Assembly: GCF_003206575.1 (NCBI RefSeq)
Contig: NZ_PZJO01000009.1
Location: forward strand, 100,039 to 164,038
Source of the DNA: Salinicola endophyticus
GTDB lineage: Bacteria; Pseudomonadota; Gammaproteobacteria; Pseudomonadales; Halomonadaceae
DNA length: 64,000 bases
Direction of reading: 5' to 3'
Both the position numbers and the translations under genes were made by a program. Below, piece by piece: positions 47,171 to 55,480 of the stretch. Numbering within the stretch: the stretch's first letter is position 1; each line of letters begins with the position of its first letter. Under the pieces are notes generated by a model, which did no database searches, was not told where the DNA came from, and saw only the letters and a program-made list of their open reading frames with translations.

Positions 47171-47500
47171 TCAGCTATCGTCGCGCGGCGGCCACGCCAT
47201 CGGGCGCGGAAATTCGGCGACATTGCCCTCGGCCTTGACCGCCTTGGCCGCCCCGCCACGCTCGACCTCATCGATGCGCACGATCGCGCTGTAGGGGATG
47301 TAGCTGCGGCTGACGCCGTCGAAGGTGCGCCGCAGCTTCTCGGCGCTGGGATCGACAACGACCTTGCTCTGATCCTCGAAGACGAACGCCTCGACTTCGA
47401 TGAATCCCCACAGGTCACTCTGAAAGATCTCGCGGGCGTAGAGTTCCCACACCTCCCCCTGGTTGTGGAAGACCACCCGATAGACCGGCTTGAACGACAT
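47171..47500 (-). CDS. DUF1820 family protein
   Basis: A 109-residue cytosolic protein with the DUF1820 pattern: FKPVYRVVFHNQGEVWELYAREIFQSDLWGF, then VVVDPSAEKLRRTF and RSYIPYSAIVRIDEVE. It is common in gammaproteobacteria near miaB and of unknown function. I start at the ATG at 47500. Another ATG at 47521 (with weaker context) would add seven residues. It is divergent from miaB. Confidence 0.85.
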   Translation of the reverse strand: MSFKPVYRVVFHNQGEVWELYAREIFQSDLWGFIEVEAFVFEDQSKVVVDPSAEKLRRTFDGVSRSYIPYSAIVRIDEVERGGAAKAVKAEGNVAEFPRPMAWPPRDDS

Positions 47501-47731
47501 AGACGCAAGACTCTCCGACATCACGGCGCCCGGCGCCATCAGCACAGACCGGGTCGCAAATAGGCGCAAGGGTATCACAGCCGGATGGGCTTGCGAGCGC
47601 CACGGGTTGGCCGCCAGCCGCCGGCAGCCGTATAATGCCGCGTTCGCGACGATAGCGACCTCGCTCGACGGCGACACTCCGCCGCGCGAAACGCTCTTTT
47701 ATCTTTCCCCACGAGTACCGGTGACGCGCGC

Positions 47732-49099
47732 ATGGCCGCAACGCAACCCATGACGAAGAAGCTCTTCATCAAGACGCACGGCTGCCAGATGAACGAGTAT
47801 GACTCCGCCCGCATGGCGGATTTGCTCGGTGAGTCCCACCGCCTCGAGATGACCGACGACGAGCGCGAAGCGGACGTCATCCTGCTCAACACCTGCTCGA
47901 TCCGCGAGAAGGCGCAGGAGAAGGTGTTCCATCAGCTCGGCCGCTGGAAGAAGCTGAAGGCCGCCAAGCCCGACCTGGTGATCGGCGTGGGTGGCTGCGT
48001 GGCCAGCCAGGAAGGCGAGAACATCCGCAAGCGCGCGCCGCACGTCGACATGGTGTTCGGCCCGCAGACCCTGCACCGGCTGCCGACCATGCTCGATGCC
48101 CGCAGCAAGAGCGCAACGCCGATCCAGACGGTGGATGTCACCTTCCCGGAGATCGAGAAGTTCGACCACCTGCCCAAGCCCAAGTCCGACGGCGCCACCG
48201 CCTTCGTCTCGGTGATGGAGGGGTGTTCGAAATACTGCACCTTCTGCGTGGTGCCCTACACCCGTGGCGAGGAGGTCTCGCGTCCGTTCGAGTCGGTGAT
48301 GGAAGAGGTCGTGCACCTGGCCGAACAGGGCGTGCGCGAGATCAACCTGCTGGGGCAGAACGTCAACGCCTACCGCGGCCGCGACGCCGAGGGCGACGAG
48401 ATCGACCTGGCCGAATTGATCGCCTGCGTGGCCGCCGTGGACGGCATCGACCGTATCCGCTTCACCACCTCGCATCCGGTGGAGTTCTCCGACAGCCTGA
48501 TCGAAGCCTACGCCGATATCCCCGAGCTGGTCAGCCACCTGCACCTGCCGGTGCAGTCGGGCTCCGATCGCATTCTGGCGGCGATGAAGCGCGGCCATGG
48601 CCGCGACATGTACATCGACAAGCTCGAACGTATCCGCGCCCTGCGTCCGGACATCAGCTTCTCCTCGGACTTCATCATCGGCTTCCCCGGCGAGACCGAC
48701 GAGGATTTCGCCCAGACGATGGATCTGATCCAGCGTATCGGCTTCGACGCCTCGTTCAGCTTCATCTACTCCAAGCGCCCGGGCACTCCGGCCTCTTCGC
48801 TGCCCGACGACACGCCGGAAGAGACCAAGAAGCAGCGTCTGGCGCTGCTGCAGACGCGGCTCAATCAGCAGACCCAGCAGATCAGCCGACGCATGGTCGG
48901 CAACGTCGAGCGCATCCTGGTCACCGGCTTCTCGCCCAAGGACCCGGGCCAGCTCTCCGGGCGCACCGAGAACAACCGTGTGGTCAACTTCCGCGCCGAC
49001 GACCCGACCCGCCTGATCGGCCACTTCGTCGACGTCTCGATCACCGAGGCGCTGCCCAACTCGCTGCGCGGCGAGCTGGTCTCCGACGTTCGCCATTGA
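47732..49099 (+). CDS. miaB: tRNA-2-methylthio-N6-dimethylallyladenosine synthase
   Basis: Radical SAM methylthiotransferase (455 aa) that converts i6A37 to ms2i6A37 in tRNAs reading UNN codons. The auxiliary cluster ligands are C18, C55 and C89. The radical SAM motif is C165-x3-C169-x2-C172 (CSKYCTFC). A C-terminal TRAM domain ends the protein. A later ATG (MTKKLF) is an alternative start. It heads the conserved miaB-phoH-ybeY-corC-lnt block. Confidence 0.97.
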   Translation: MAATQPMTKKLFIKTHGCQMNEYDSARMADLLGESHRLEMTDDEREADVILLNTCSIREKAQEKVFHQLGRWKKLKAAKPDLVIGVGGCVASQEGENIRKRAPHVDMVFGPQTLHRLPTMLDARSKSATPIQTVDVTFPEIEKFDHLPKPKSDGATAFVSVMEGCSKYCTFCVVPYTRGEEVSRPFESVMEEVVHLAEQGVREINLLGQNVNAYRGRDAEGDEIDLAELIACVAAVDGIDRIRFTTSHPVEFSDSLIEAYADIPELVSHLHLPVQSGSDRILAAMKRGHGRDMYIDKLERIRALRPDISFSSDFIIGFPGETDEDFAQTMDLIQRIGFDASFSFIYSKRPGTPASSLPDDTPEETKKQRLALLQTRLNQQTQQISRRMVGNVERILVTGFSPKDPGQLSGRTENNRVVNFRADDPTRLIGHFVDVSITEALPNSLRGELVSDVRH

Positions 49100-49122
49100 G
49101 CCACCCCGCCACCGCGGCCATG

Positions 49123-49143
49123 CGCGGCTCATCCCGAGCCGCG
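49123..49143 (+). terminator. Hairpin downstream of miaB
   Basis: 8-bp stem CGCGGCTC/GAGCCGCG with an ATCCC loop, 23 bases after the miaB stop. There is no T-run; partial termination or processing is possible. Confidence 0.4.
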
Positions 49144-49275
49144 TGGGCCACTGCCGGCCGCGGGTGCTGCGCTCCGCGGATGCGGGCGATTGGTTATCCT
49201 GGAGCATTGCCCCCGCGGGAAGCGTCGCAGTAAGCTGACAGCCTCCACTTCACACCATCGACGGATCCTTCTGCG

Positions 49276-50343
49276 TTGACTCAAGACCAACAGTCCGCCC
49301 AGCGCGTCGTGTCACTGACGCTCGAACCCAACGATCCCATGCGCCTCGCCAGTCTGTGCGGGCAGCGCGACGAACATCTGAAGCTGATCGAAACGCGCCT
49401 CGGGGTGACGCTGCGCAATCGCGGCAACACCTTCCAGCTCGCCGGCCCCGACGCCAGCGTCAAGGCCGCCGCCAACGTGCTCGAACACCTCTACCGCGAG
49501 ACCGAGGCCGAAGAGCTGCTCCCCGACACCGTCCACCTCTATCTGCAGGAGTCAGGGGTCGAGGCGCTCGAGGAGGAGAGCGGCGATCTCGAGGAAGGCG
49601 GCATTCTGATCCGCACGCCGCGGGCGCTGATCAAGCCCCGCGGCTTCAACCAGCAGGGCTATGTCGCCAGCATTCGCCGCCACGACATCAACTTCGGCAT
49701 CGGCCCGGCGGGCACCGGCAAGACCTATCTGGCGGTGGCCGCGGCGGTCGAGGCGCTCAATCGCCAGGAAGTCCGGCGCATCCTGCTGGTGCGTCCGGCG
49801 GTCGAGGCGGGTGAGAAGCTCGGTTTCCTGCCCGGCGATCTGGCGCAGAAGATCGATCCCTATCTGCGCCCGCTCTACGATGCGCTCTATGAGATGCTCG
49901 GCTTCGAACAGGTCAACAAACTGATCGAGCGCCAGATCATCGAGATCGCCCCGCTCGCCTACATGCGCGGGCGCACGCTCAACAACGCCTTCATCATCCT
50001 CGACGAGAGCCAGAACACCACGCGCGAGCAGATGAAGATGTTCCTGACGCGTATCGGCTTCGGCTCCACCGCAGTGATCACCGGCGACGCCAGCCAGGTC
50101 GACCTGCCGCGGGGGTCGAGCTCCGGCCTGATCCATGTGCTGGAGGTACTGCGCGACACCGCCGGTATCGGCATTACCCAGTTCGCCCCCAAGGACGTGG
50201 TACGCCACCCGCTGGTGCAGCGCATCATCGAGGCCTACGACCTCCACGAAGCCAGCGAGGAGGCCGCCGATCGCAAGCGTCGCGAAGAGCGGCGTCAGGC
50301 GCGCCTGGAGGCCAGCGCCGCGCGTGACGGTGGCGCCTCGTGA
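49276..50343 (+). CDS. ybeZ: PhoH family ATPase (YbeZ)
   Basis: PhoH-like P-loop ATPase (355 aa). A KH-like N-terminal part precedes the ATPase, which has Walker A GPAGTGKT at residues 143-150 and Walker B IILDESQNT. YbeZ partners with the RNase YbeY in ribosome and RNA quality control. The start is a TTG at 49276 with a weak upstream site. Its stop overlaps the ybeY start by four bases (GTGA). The C-terminus is a highly charged tail. Confidence 0.95.
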   Translation: MTQDQQSAQRVVSLTLEPNDPMRLASLCGQRDEHLKLIETRLGVTLRNRGNTFQLAGPDASVKAAANVLEHLYRETEAEELLPDTVHLYLQESGVEALEEESGDLEEGGILIRTPRALIKPRGFNQQGYVASIRRHDINFGIGPAGTGKTYLAVAAAVEALNRQEVRRILLVRPAVEAGEKLGFLPGDLAQKIDPYLRPLYDALYEMLGFEQVNKLIERQIIEIAPLAYMRGRTLNNAFIILDESQNTTREQMKMFLTRIGFGSTAVITGDASQVDLPRGSSSGLIHVLEVLRDTAGIGITQFAPKDVVRHPLVQRIIEAYDLHEASEEAADRKRREERRQARLEASAARDGGAS

Positions 50344-50810
50344 ACCTCGAGATCGACCGTCAGGTCGCGGTGGCCGACGCGGCCACCGCCGAGCTGCCCA
50401 GCGCCGCCGACCTCGAGACCTGGATCGGGCGGGTGCTCGACCACGCCGAGGAGTCGCGCCGCGAGCTCACCGTGCGCTTCGTCGAGCGCGACGAAAGCCG
50501 CCAGCTCAACCGCGACTATCGCGGCAAGGACAAGCCCACCAACGTGCTCTCGTTCCCCTTCGAGGGGCCGCCGGGCATCGAGGTGGGGCTGCTCGGCGAC
50601 CTGGTGATCTGCCATGCCGTGGTGGTCGCCGAAGCCGCCGAACAGGGCAAGTCCTGCCACGATCACTACGCCCATCTGGTAATACACGGTTGCTTGCATT
50701 TGCTCGGCTATGACCATATAGATGACGCAGAGGCCGAGCAGATGGAGGCGTTGGAGCGCACGCTGCTGGCCGGGTTTGGCATTGCCGACCCCTATTTAGA
50801 AGACAGATAG
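50340..50810 (+). CDS. ybeY: Endoribonuclease YbeY, rRNA maturation factor
   Basis: Zinc-dependent single-strand endoribonuclease (156 aa) needed for 16S rRNA 3'-end maturation and 70S quality control. The zinc motif H116-x3-H120-x5-H126 lies in HGCLHLLGYDH. The GTG start overlaps the phoH stop (GTGA). It is followed by a strong terminator, so corC is probably transcribed separately or by read-through. Confidence 0.96.
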   Translation: MNLEIDRQVAVADAATAELPSAADLETWIGRVLDHAEESRRELTVRFVERDESRQLNRDYRGKDKPTNVLSFPFEGPPGIEVGLLGDLVICHAVVVAEAAEQGKSCHDHYAHLVIHGCLHLLGYDHIDDAEAEQMEALERTLLAGFGIADPYLEDR

Positions 50811-51190
50811 TCAGACGATTCGCAGGCGCGCGCCAAGGCCGGTGCGACAGCGGCCAGGCGGCGTCTACCGAGGCGCGGGCCATACCGTCGCCACGTGATC
50901 GCTGACCGAATCGACCGCCCAGGCAACCACATCGAGCCCATGCCGACATCGACGAACGCCGCTCCCTGCTGGGAGCGTATCGACGCAAGCCCGTCCCAAC
51001 CGGCCGATCCCACCGACGAGCCTCCGCCACGCTGCGCCCGGATGCAGGGACGCGGCCCAGGTTCCGCTACCGCCCCAGTGGCGGCAAGACAACATCACCG
51101 ACACGCGCTCACGGGCCGACTTGGGTCCGCGAGCGCTTTTCGTTTTCGTACCCAGCCCCAACGGCATCCGAGGACAAGAGACTCCCACTC
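50811..51190 (+). other. 380-base ybeY-corC gap, non-coding
   Basis: No credible gene in either strand. It contains a small hairpin (CCGCC-CCAGT-GGCGG near 51070) and a strong terminator at 51105-51147. A promoter for corC must lie after that terminator, in the last 45 bases, or else corC relies on read-through. Confidence 0.6.
51105..51147 (+). terminator. Strong intrinsic terminator between ybeY and corC
   Basis: 13-bp arms 51105-51117 and 51124-51136 (one A-C mismatch and one G-U pair) close a GACTTG loop. TTTTCGTTTTCG follows directly. It lies 44 bases before the corC start. Confidence 0.85.
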
Positions 51191-52084
51191 ATGAGCGAAG
51201 ACCGATCGAGTAGCCAGAGCAGTCGATCCTGGCTGGAAAAACTGATCAGTACCTTCTCGAGCGATTTCGACGAGCCCAGCTCCCGCGAGGAGCTACTCAC
51301 CTTCCTGCGTGAAGCGGGCCCCAAGCTCAACCTCGACCAGGACGCCCTGACCATCATCGAGGGCGCCTTCCAGATCAGCGACCAGCAGGTGCGCGAGGTG
51401 ATGATCCCGCGCTCCCAGGTCACCGCGGTGTGCGTCGACCAGCGCCCGGAGGATTGCCTGCCGATCATTCTGGAAACCGCCCACTCGCGCTATCCGGTGA
51501 TCGACGACAATCTGGATGACGTCCTCGGCATCCTGCTGGTCAAGGATCTGCTGCCGCTGCTCAAGCGCAACAGCCAGGAGCGCGAGACCTTCTCGCTGCG
51601 CGACGTGCTGCGTCCGGCGATGTTCGTGCCCGAGTCCAAGCGTCTCAACAGCCTGCTCAAGGAGTTCCGCGATACCCATAACCATATGGCGATCGTGGTC
51701 GACGAGTATGGCGGTACCGCCGGCATCGTCACCATCGAGGATATCCTCGAGCAGATCGTCGGCGATATCGAGGACGAACACGACACCGACGAGGAGGAGG
51801 ACATCCGCGATCTCGGCGACGGCACCTTCGCAGTGCGTGCGCTCACCCCGATCGAGGATTTCAACGAACAGTTCGGTACCGAGTTCTCCGACGAGGAGTT
51901 CGACACCGTCGGCGGGCTGATCATGCAGCGCTTCGGCCACCTGCCGCGACGCAACGAGCATACCGATCTCGGCGAGTGGCGCTTCACCGTGCTCAATGCC
52001 GACAACCGGCGCATCCGGCTGCTGCAGGCGCGCCCGGTGCCGGCAACGCTGGAGCAGGAGCGCGCGCGCCACCTCGAGGACTGA
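51191..52084 (+). CDS. corC: CorC/HlyC family protein with CBS domains
   Basis: A 297-residue soluble protein. Two CBS domains at about 65-190 start REVMIPRSQVTAV and contain YPVIDDNLDDVLGILLVKDLL and VVDEYGGTAGIVTIEDILEQIVG. A C-terminal CorC_HlyC transporter-associated domain at about 205-290 has EEFDTVGGLIMQRFGHLP. In E. coli CorC is linked to Mg/Co efflux. The N-terminal membrane domain of larger relatives is absent, as in E. coli. It is next to lnt, as in the conserved cluster. Confidence 0.95.
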   Translation: MSEDRSSSQSSRSWLEKLISTFSSDFDEPSSREELLTFLREAGPKLNLDQDALTIIEGAFQISDQQVREVMIPRSQVTAVCVDQRPEDCLPIILETAHSRYPVIDDNLDDVLGILLVKDLLPLLKRNSQERETFSLRDVLRPAMFVPESKRLNSLLKEFRDTHNHMAIVVDEYGGTAGIVTIEDILEQIVGDIEDEHDTDEEEDIRDLGDGTFAVRALTPIEDFNEQFGTEFSDEEFDTVGGLIMQRFGHLPRRNEHTDLGEWRFTVLNADNRRIRLLQARPVPATLEQERARHLED

Positions 52085-52157
52085 CGCGCACGGCAACCGC
52101 CGCGACGCCGTCGAGCGACTCTGATATAAGGGGCACTTTGCGCAAGGAGTGCCCCCA

Positions 52158-53642
52158 ATGCCCGCCGCTCTGCCCCTCATTTCCGCCCGCCGCCCGTGGC
52201 CGGCCTATCTCGCCGCGCTGGTCGCCGGGGTGCTGGCCACGCTGAGTTCCGCCCCCTTTCATCTATGGTGGCTGGGGCCTATCGCCGTCGCCCTGGTGGC
52301 CCTCGATCAGCACCGCCTCACTCTGGGTCAGGCCACCCTGCGCGGCTGGCTGTTCGGGGTCGGGCTGTTCGGTAGCGGGGCCTCATGGGTCTACGTCTCG
52401 ATCCACGACTACGGTTACACCGGCATGCCGCTGGCGCTGTTTTTGACCGTACTCTTCGTCGCTACCCTGGCGCTGTTCCACGCCCTGCTCTTCGGCCTCT
52501 ACCGCCGCTTCACCACGCCGCGCTGGGCCGTGTTGAGCTTCGCCGGTGCCTGGGTGCTGGGCGAGGCCTTTCGCAGCTGGGCCTTCACCGGCTTCCCCTG
52601 GCTGCTGCTGGGCAGCGCCCAGGTCGATTCGCCGCTGGCCCCCTGGGCGCCGATCGGTGGGGTCTATCTGCTGTCGCTGATCGTGGCGCTATCCGGCACC
52701 CTGCTGGTGGCCTTCTGCCGCCGCCGCTGGTGGGCCGCGGCGCCCCTCGCCGTGCTCTGGCTGCTGCCGCTGGCGCTGCCGACCCACTGGACCCAGCAGG
52801 CCGCCGACCCGCTGCGCTTCGCGCTGCTCCAGGGCGACCTGCCCCAGCTCAGCAAGTGGAGTGCCGAGGGCCAGCGTCAGGCGGTCAACACCTATACCCG
52901 CATGACCCGCGAGCTGCCCGACGACGTCGATGTCATCGTGTGGCCGGAGACCGCGCTGCCGATGCTGGCGCAGCAGGCGCTGCCCTATCTGGAGCGGCTA
53001 CAGGCGACGCTGCCGGCGCAGAGCGCACTGCTCACCGGCATCGTCCAGCGCGATGCCGACGATCACTACTACAACGCCATCATCGGCGTCGGCGCCACCC
53101 GCGGCGAGTACCGCAAGGTGCACCTGGTGCCGTTCGGCGAGTACCTGCCACTCGACTCCCTGCTGCGCGGAGTGATCGACTTCTTCGACCTGCCGATGTC
53201 GAGCTTCAGCGCCGGCGCCGACTCGCAGCCACCGATCCTGACCCACCGCATCGCCATCGGCAGCGCCATCTGCTACGAGATCGTCTACCCGGACCTGGTC
53301 GCCGAGCGCGCCCGTGACAGCAATGTGCTGCTCACGGTCTCCAACGACACCTGGTTCGGACACTCGATCGGCCCGCTGCAACATCTGCAGATGGCCCGCC
53401 TGCGGGCGCTGGAGAACGGCCGCTACGTGGTCCGCGCGACCAGCAACGGTGTCACCGCGATCATCGACGACCAGGGCCGGCTGCGCGAGCGCGCGCCTCA
53501 GTTCACCCCCGCCAGCGTGGTCGGCGAGGTGGTCCCGATGACCGGGCTGACCCCGTTCACCCGCACCGGCAGCTGGCCGGCCTGGGGGCTTGCGCTGCTG
53601 CTGCTGCTGCCGGGTCTGACCCGCCGCTTCCAGCGCGCCTGA
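52158..53642 (+). CDS. lnt: Apolipoprotein N-acyltransferase
   Basis: Inner-membrane enzyme (494 aa) that N-acylates the lipidated cysteine, the last step of lipoprotein maturation. Six or more N-terminal membrane helices lead into a periplasmic nitrilase domain whose triad is visible: Glu in VWPETALP, Lys in YRKVHLVPFGEY, and Cys in SAICYEIVYPD. AAGGAG 8 bases before the ATG at 52158 fixes the start. Several lipoproteins in the window (yajG, lptE, the 89-aa protein) are its likely substrates. Confidence 0.96.
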   Translation: MPAALPLISARRPWPAYLAALVAGVLATLSSAPFHLWWLGPIAVALVALDQHRLTLGQATLRGWLFGVGLFGSGASWVYVSIHDYGYTGMPLALFLTVLFVATLALFHALLFGLYRRFTTPRWAVLSFAGAWVLGEAFRSWAFTGFPWLLLGSAQVDSPLAPWAPIGGVYLLSLIVALSGTLLVAFCRRRWWAAAPLAVLWLLPLALPTHWTQQAADPLRFALLQGDLPQLSKWSAEGQRQAVNTYTRMTRELPDDVDVIVWPETALPMLAQQALPYLERLQATLPAQSALLTGIVQRDADDHYYNAIIGVGATRGEYRKVHLVPFGEYLPLDSLLRGVIDFFDLPMSSFSAGADSQPPILTHRIAIGSAICYEIVYPDLVAERARDSNVLLTVSNDTWFGHSIGPLQHLQMARLRALENGRYVVRATSNGVTAIIDDQGRLRERAPQFTPASVVGEVVPMTGLTPFTRTGSWPAWGLALLLLLPGLTRRFQRA

Positions 53643-53685
53643 TACCTTGGAGGTGTTTCCAAACTTTCTGACGATGGGCGCCGGA

Positions 53686-53772
53686 GGGCAGGGCAAAGCG
53701 AGGGTCCTTTGCCAGGGATGGCAAAGGTAGCGCCCAGGGAGGGATTCACAGCGCCCTCGCGACGCCCTGCCC
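53686..53772 (+). ncRNA. Three-tier nested stem element, repeat or structured RNA
   Basis: Three stems nest in order. The outer 9 bp is GGGCAGGGC (53686-53694) with GCCCTGCCC (53764-53772). The middle 7 bp is GCGAGGG (53698-53704) with CCCTCGC (53754-53760). The inner 9-bp hairpin is CCTTTGCCA-GGGA-TGGCAAAGG (53706-53727). A 26-base unpaired segment lies on the 3' side. Only 3-base linkers separate outer and middle stems on both sides, giving a symmetric internal loop. This degree of nesting suggests a structured RNA or a dispersed repeat, rather than a simple terminator. Confidence 0.5.
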
Positions 53773-53813
53773 CGGATAAGCCCACGTCGTCTAGCGATTG
53801 TGGAAGGCGCTCT

Positions 53814-53876
53814 AAGCCGGGTCGAGAGAGGCGGCGGCGTCAACGCCGTCATTTCCGCAAATGCGACCCGGCTTTA
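53814..53876 (+). terminator. Long hairpin, possible lnt terminator
   Basis: 11-bp perfect stem AAGCCGGGTCG (53814-53824) with CGACCCGGCTT (53864-53874). The loop holds a second palindrome, CGGCGTCAACGCCG. TTATCG follows. Confidence 0.5.
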
Positions 53877-53925
53877 TCGATTGGGCCCGACGCGCCCACA
53901 CGCCCTTGTCAGCCCGCCCACGATG

Positions 53926-53957
53926 GCGAAGGATGGGAACCTGAACTCATCCTTCGC
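53926..53957 (+). promoter_or_regulatory. Hairpin in the leader of the 2-oxoadipate dioxygenase-like gene
   Basis: 10-bp perfect stem GCGAAGGATG/CATCCTTCGC with a 12-base loop ends 18 bases before the ATG at 53976. The gene has no clear ribosome site between hairpin and ATG, so the hairpin could influence translation. Confidence 0.45.
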
Positions 53958-53975
53958 GTATCGAGCCATCCCATC

Positions 53976-55343
53976 ATGACGCTTTCCCTGGTATCCCCCG
54001 ACGAGGTTCGCACCGCCTTTTCGCAGGCGATGTCCGACATGTACCGCCACGAGGTGCCGCAGTACGGCACCCTGCTCGAGCTGGTCGCCGACATCAACGC
54101 CAAGACCTTGGCGGCGGACCCCGAACTGGCGCAGACGCTGGCTGCAGGCGGCGAGCTCGAACGCCTCGACGTCGAGCGCCACGGCGCCATCCGGGTCGGC
54201 ACCGCCGAGGAGCTGTCGCTGCTGCGCCGGGTCTTCGCCCTGATGGGGATGGAGCCGGTCGGCTACTACGACCTCTCCCAGGCCGGCGTCCCGGTGCACT
54301 CCACCGCCTTCCGCCCGGTCGACGAAGCGGCGCTCAAACGCAATCCGTTCCGCGTCTTCACCTCGCTGCTGCGCCTCGAGCTGATCAGCGACGACGACCT
54401 GCGGCGCCAGGCCACCGCCATCCTCGCCGGGCGCGATATCTTCACCCAGGAGGCGCGCGAGCTGCTCGAACTCGGCGAACGCCAGGGGGGCTTCGATGCC
54501 CACCAGGCCGAACGCTTCGTCGGCGCCATCCTGGAGACCTTCCGCTGGCACCATGACGCCACCGTGGATCACGCCACCTATCAGGCACTGCACGACGCCC
54601 ACCGCCTGGTGGCCGACGTGGTCTGCTTCCGTGGCCCGCACATCAACCATCTGACGCCGCGCACCCTGGATATCGATGCCGCCCAGGCGGCGATGCCCGC
54701 CTACGGCATCGACCCCAAGGCGGTGATAGAGGGTCCGCCGCCACGGCGCTGCCCGATCCTGCTGCGCCAGACCAGCTTCAAGGCGCTCGAGGAGTCGATC
54801 CGCTTTGCCGGCCGCGACGACGGGACCCATACCGCGCGCTTCGGCGAGATCGAGCAGCGCGGCATCGCCCTGACCCGAGCCGGTCGCGAGCGCTACGACG
54901 CTCTGCTGGCGCGCTCGCGCGAGTTGCCGCCAGCCGCCGACAACGCGGCCCACCAGCGTCAGCTGGGTGAGGTTTTCACCGATCTCCCCGACGATCTCGA
55001 CAGCCTGCGCCAGCAAGGCCAGGCCTACTTCCGCTATCGCCTGAGCGATACCGGCCACGCCGCCCTGGCCGCAGGCGAGACGCCGCCGGCGGACCTGGAC
55101 GCCCTGATCGCCCGACACTGGGTCGAGGCACTGCCGATCACCTACGAGGACTTCCTGCCGGTCAGTGCCGCCGGGATCTTCCAGTCCAACCTGGGCGACA
55201 CCCGCCACGCCGCCTATGCCAGCGAGTCGAACCAGGCCGCCTTCGAGCTGGCACTGGGGCGTCCGGTGCTCGACGAGTTCGACCTCTATGCGCGGCTGGA
55301 GGAGGACTCCCGCGAGCGGCTGCGCCAGCAGCTGGGGCAGTGA
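53976..55343 (+). CDS. hglS: 2-oxoadipate dioxygenase/decarboxylase family protein (DUF1338, HglS-like)
   Basis: A 455-residue DUF1338/VOC-like protein similar to E. coli YdcJ and Pseudomonas putida HglS. HglS converts 2-oxoadipate to D-2-hydroxyglutarate in lysine catabolism using Fe(II). Conserved segments include VPVHSTAFRPVD, with the first metal His expected in PVHSTAFRP, then FRGPHINHLTPRTLDID and a C-terminal YEDFLPVSAAGIFQSNL. I start at the ATG at 53976, where homology begins; the frame stays open far upstream through non-coding structure. No lysine pathway genes are adjacent, so the exact substrate remains inferred. Confidence 0.85.
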   Translation: MTLSLVSPDEVRTAFSQAMSDMYRHEVPQYGTLLELVADINAKTLAADPELAQTLAAGGELERLDVERHGAIRVGTAEELSLLRRVFALMGMEPVGYYDLSQAGVPVHSTAFRPVDEAALKRNPFRVFTSLLRLELISDDDLRRQATAILAGRDIFTQEARELLELGERQGGFDAHQAERFVGAILETFRWHHDATVDHATYQALHDAHRLVADVVCFRGPHINHLTPRTLDIDAAQAAMPAYGIDPKAVIEGPPPRRCPILLRQTSFKALEESIRFAGRDDGTHTARFGEIEQRGIALTRAGRERYDALLARSRELPPAADNAAHQRQLGEVFTDLPDDLDSLRQQGQAYFRYRLSDTGHAALAAGETPPADLDALIARHWVEALPITYEDFLPVSAAGIFQSNLGDTRHAAYASESNQAAFELALGRPVLDEFDLYARLEEDSRERLRQQLGQ

Positions 55344-55347
55344 GCCT

Positions 55348-55370
55348 GGCCGGCGCCAAGGGTGCCGGCC
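55348..55370 (+). terminator. Hairpin downstream of hglS
   Basis: 10-bp stem GGCCGGCGCC/GGTGCCGGCC (one G-U pair) with a 3-base AAG loop, 5 bases after the stop. GCCCCTTCCC follows, a weak T-tract. Confidence 0.55.
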
Positions 55371-55480
55371 GCCCCTTCCCGAGGTCGCAGCGGGAACACT
55401 CTTCGTCGCTGGCGCAGCGCGCGCGCGAGGCGTTCGGCTCTAGGCTTGAGGGCTAACCCTCTGCTTGCGAGTGACCGCAC

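Larger units (their letters stand above)
53643..53975 (+). other. 333-base gap after lnt, rich in RNA-structure potential
   Basis: No gene. Three structures stand out, each annotated separately: a three-tier nested stem at 53686-53772, a long hairpin at 53814-53874, and a leader hairpin at 53926-53957. It separates lnt from the 2-oxoadipate dioxygenase-like gene on the same strand. Confidence 0.6.
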
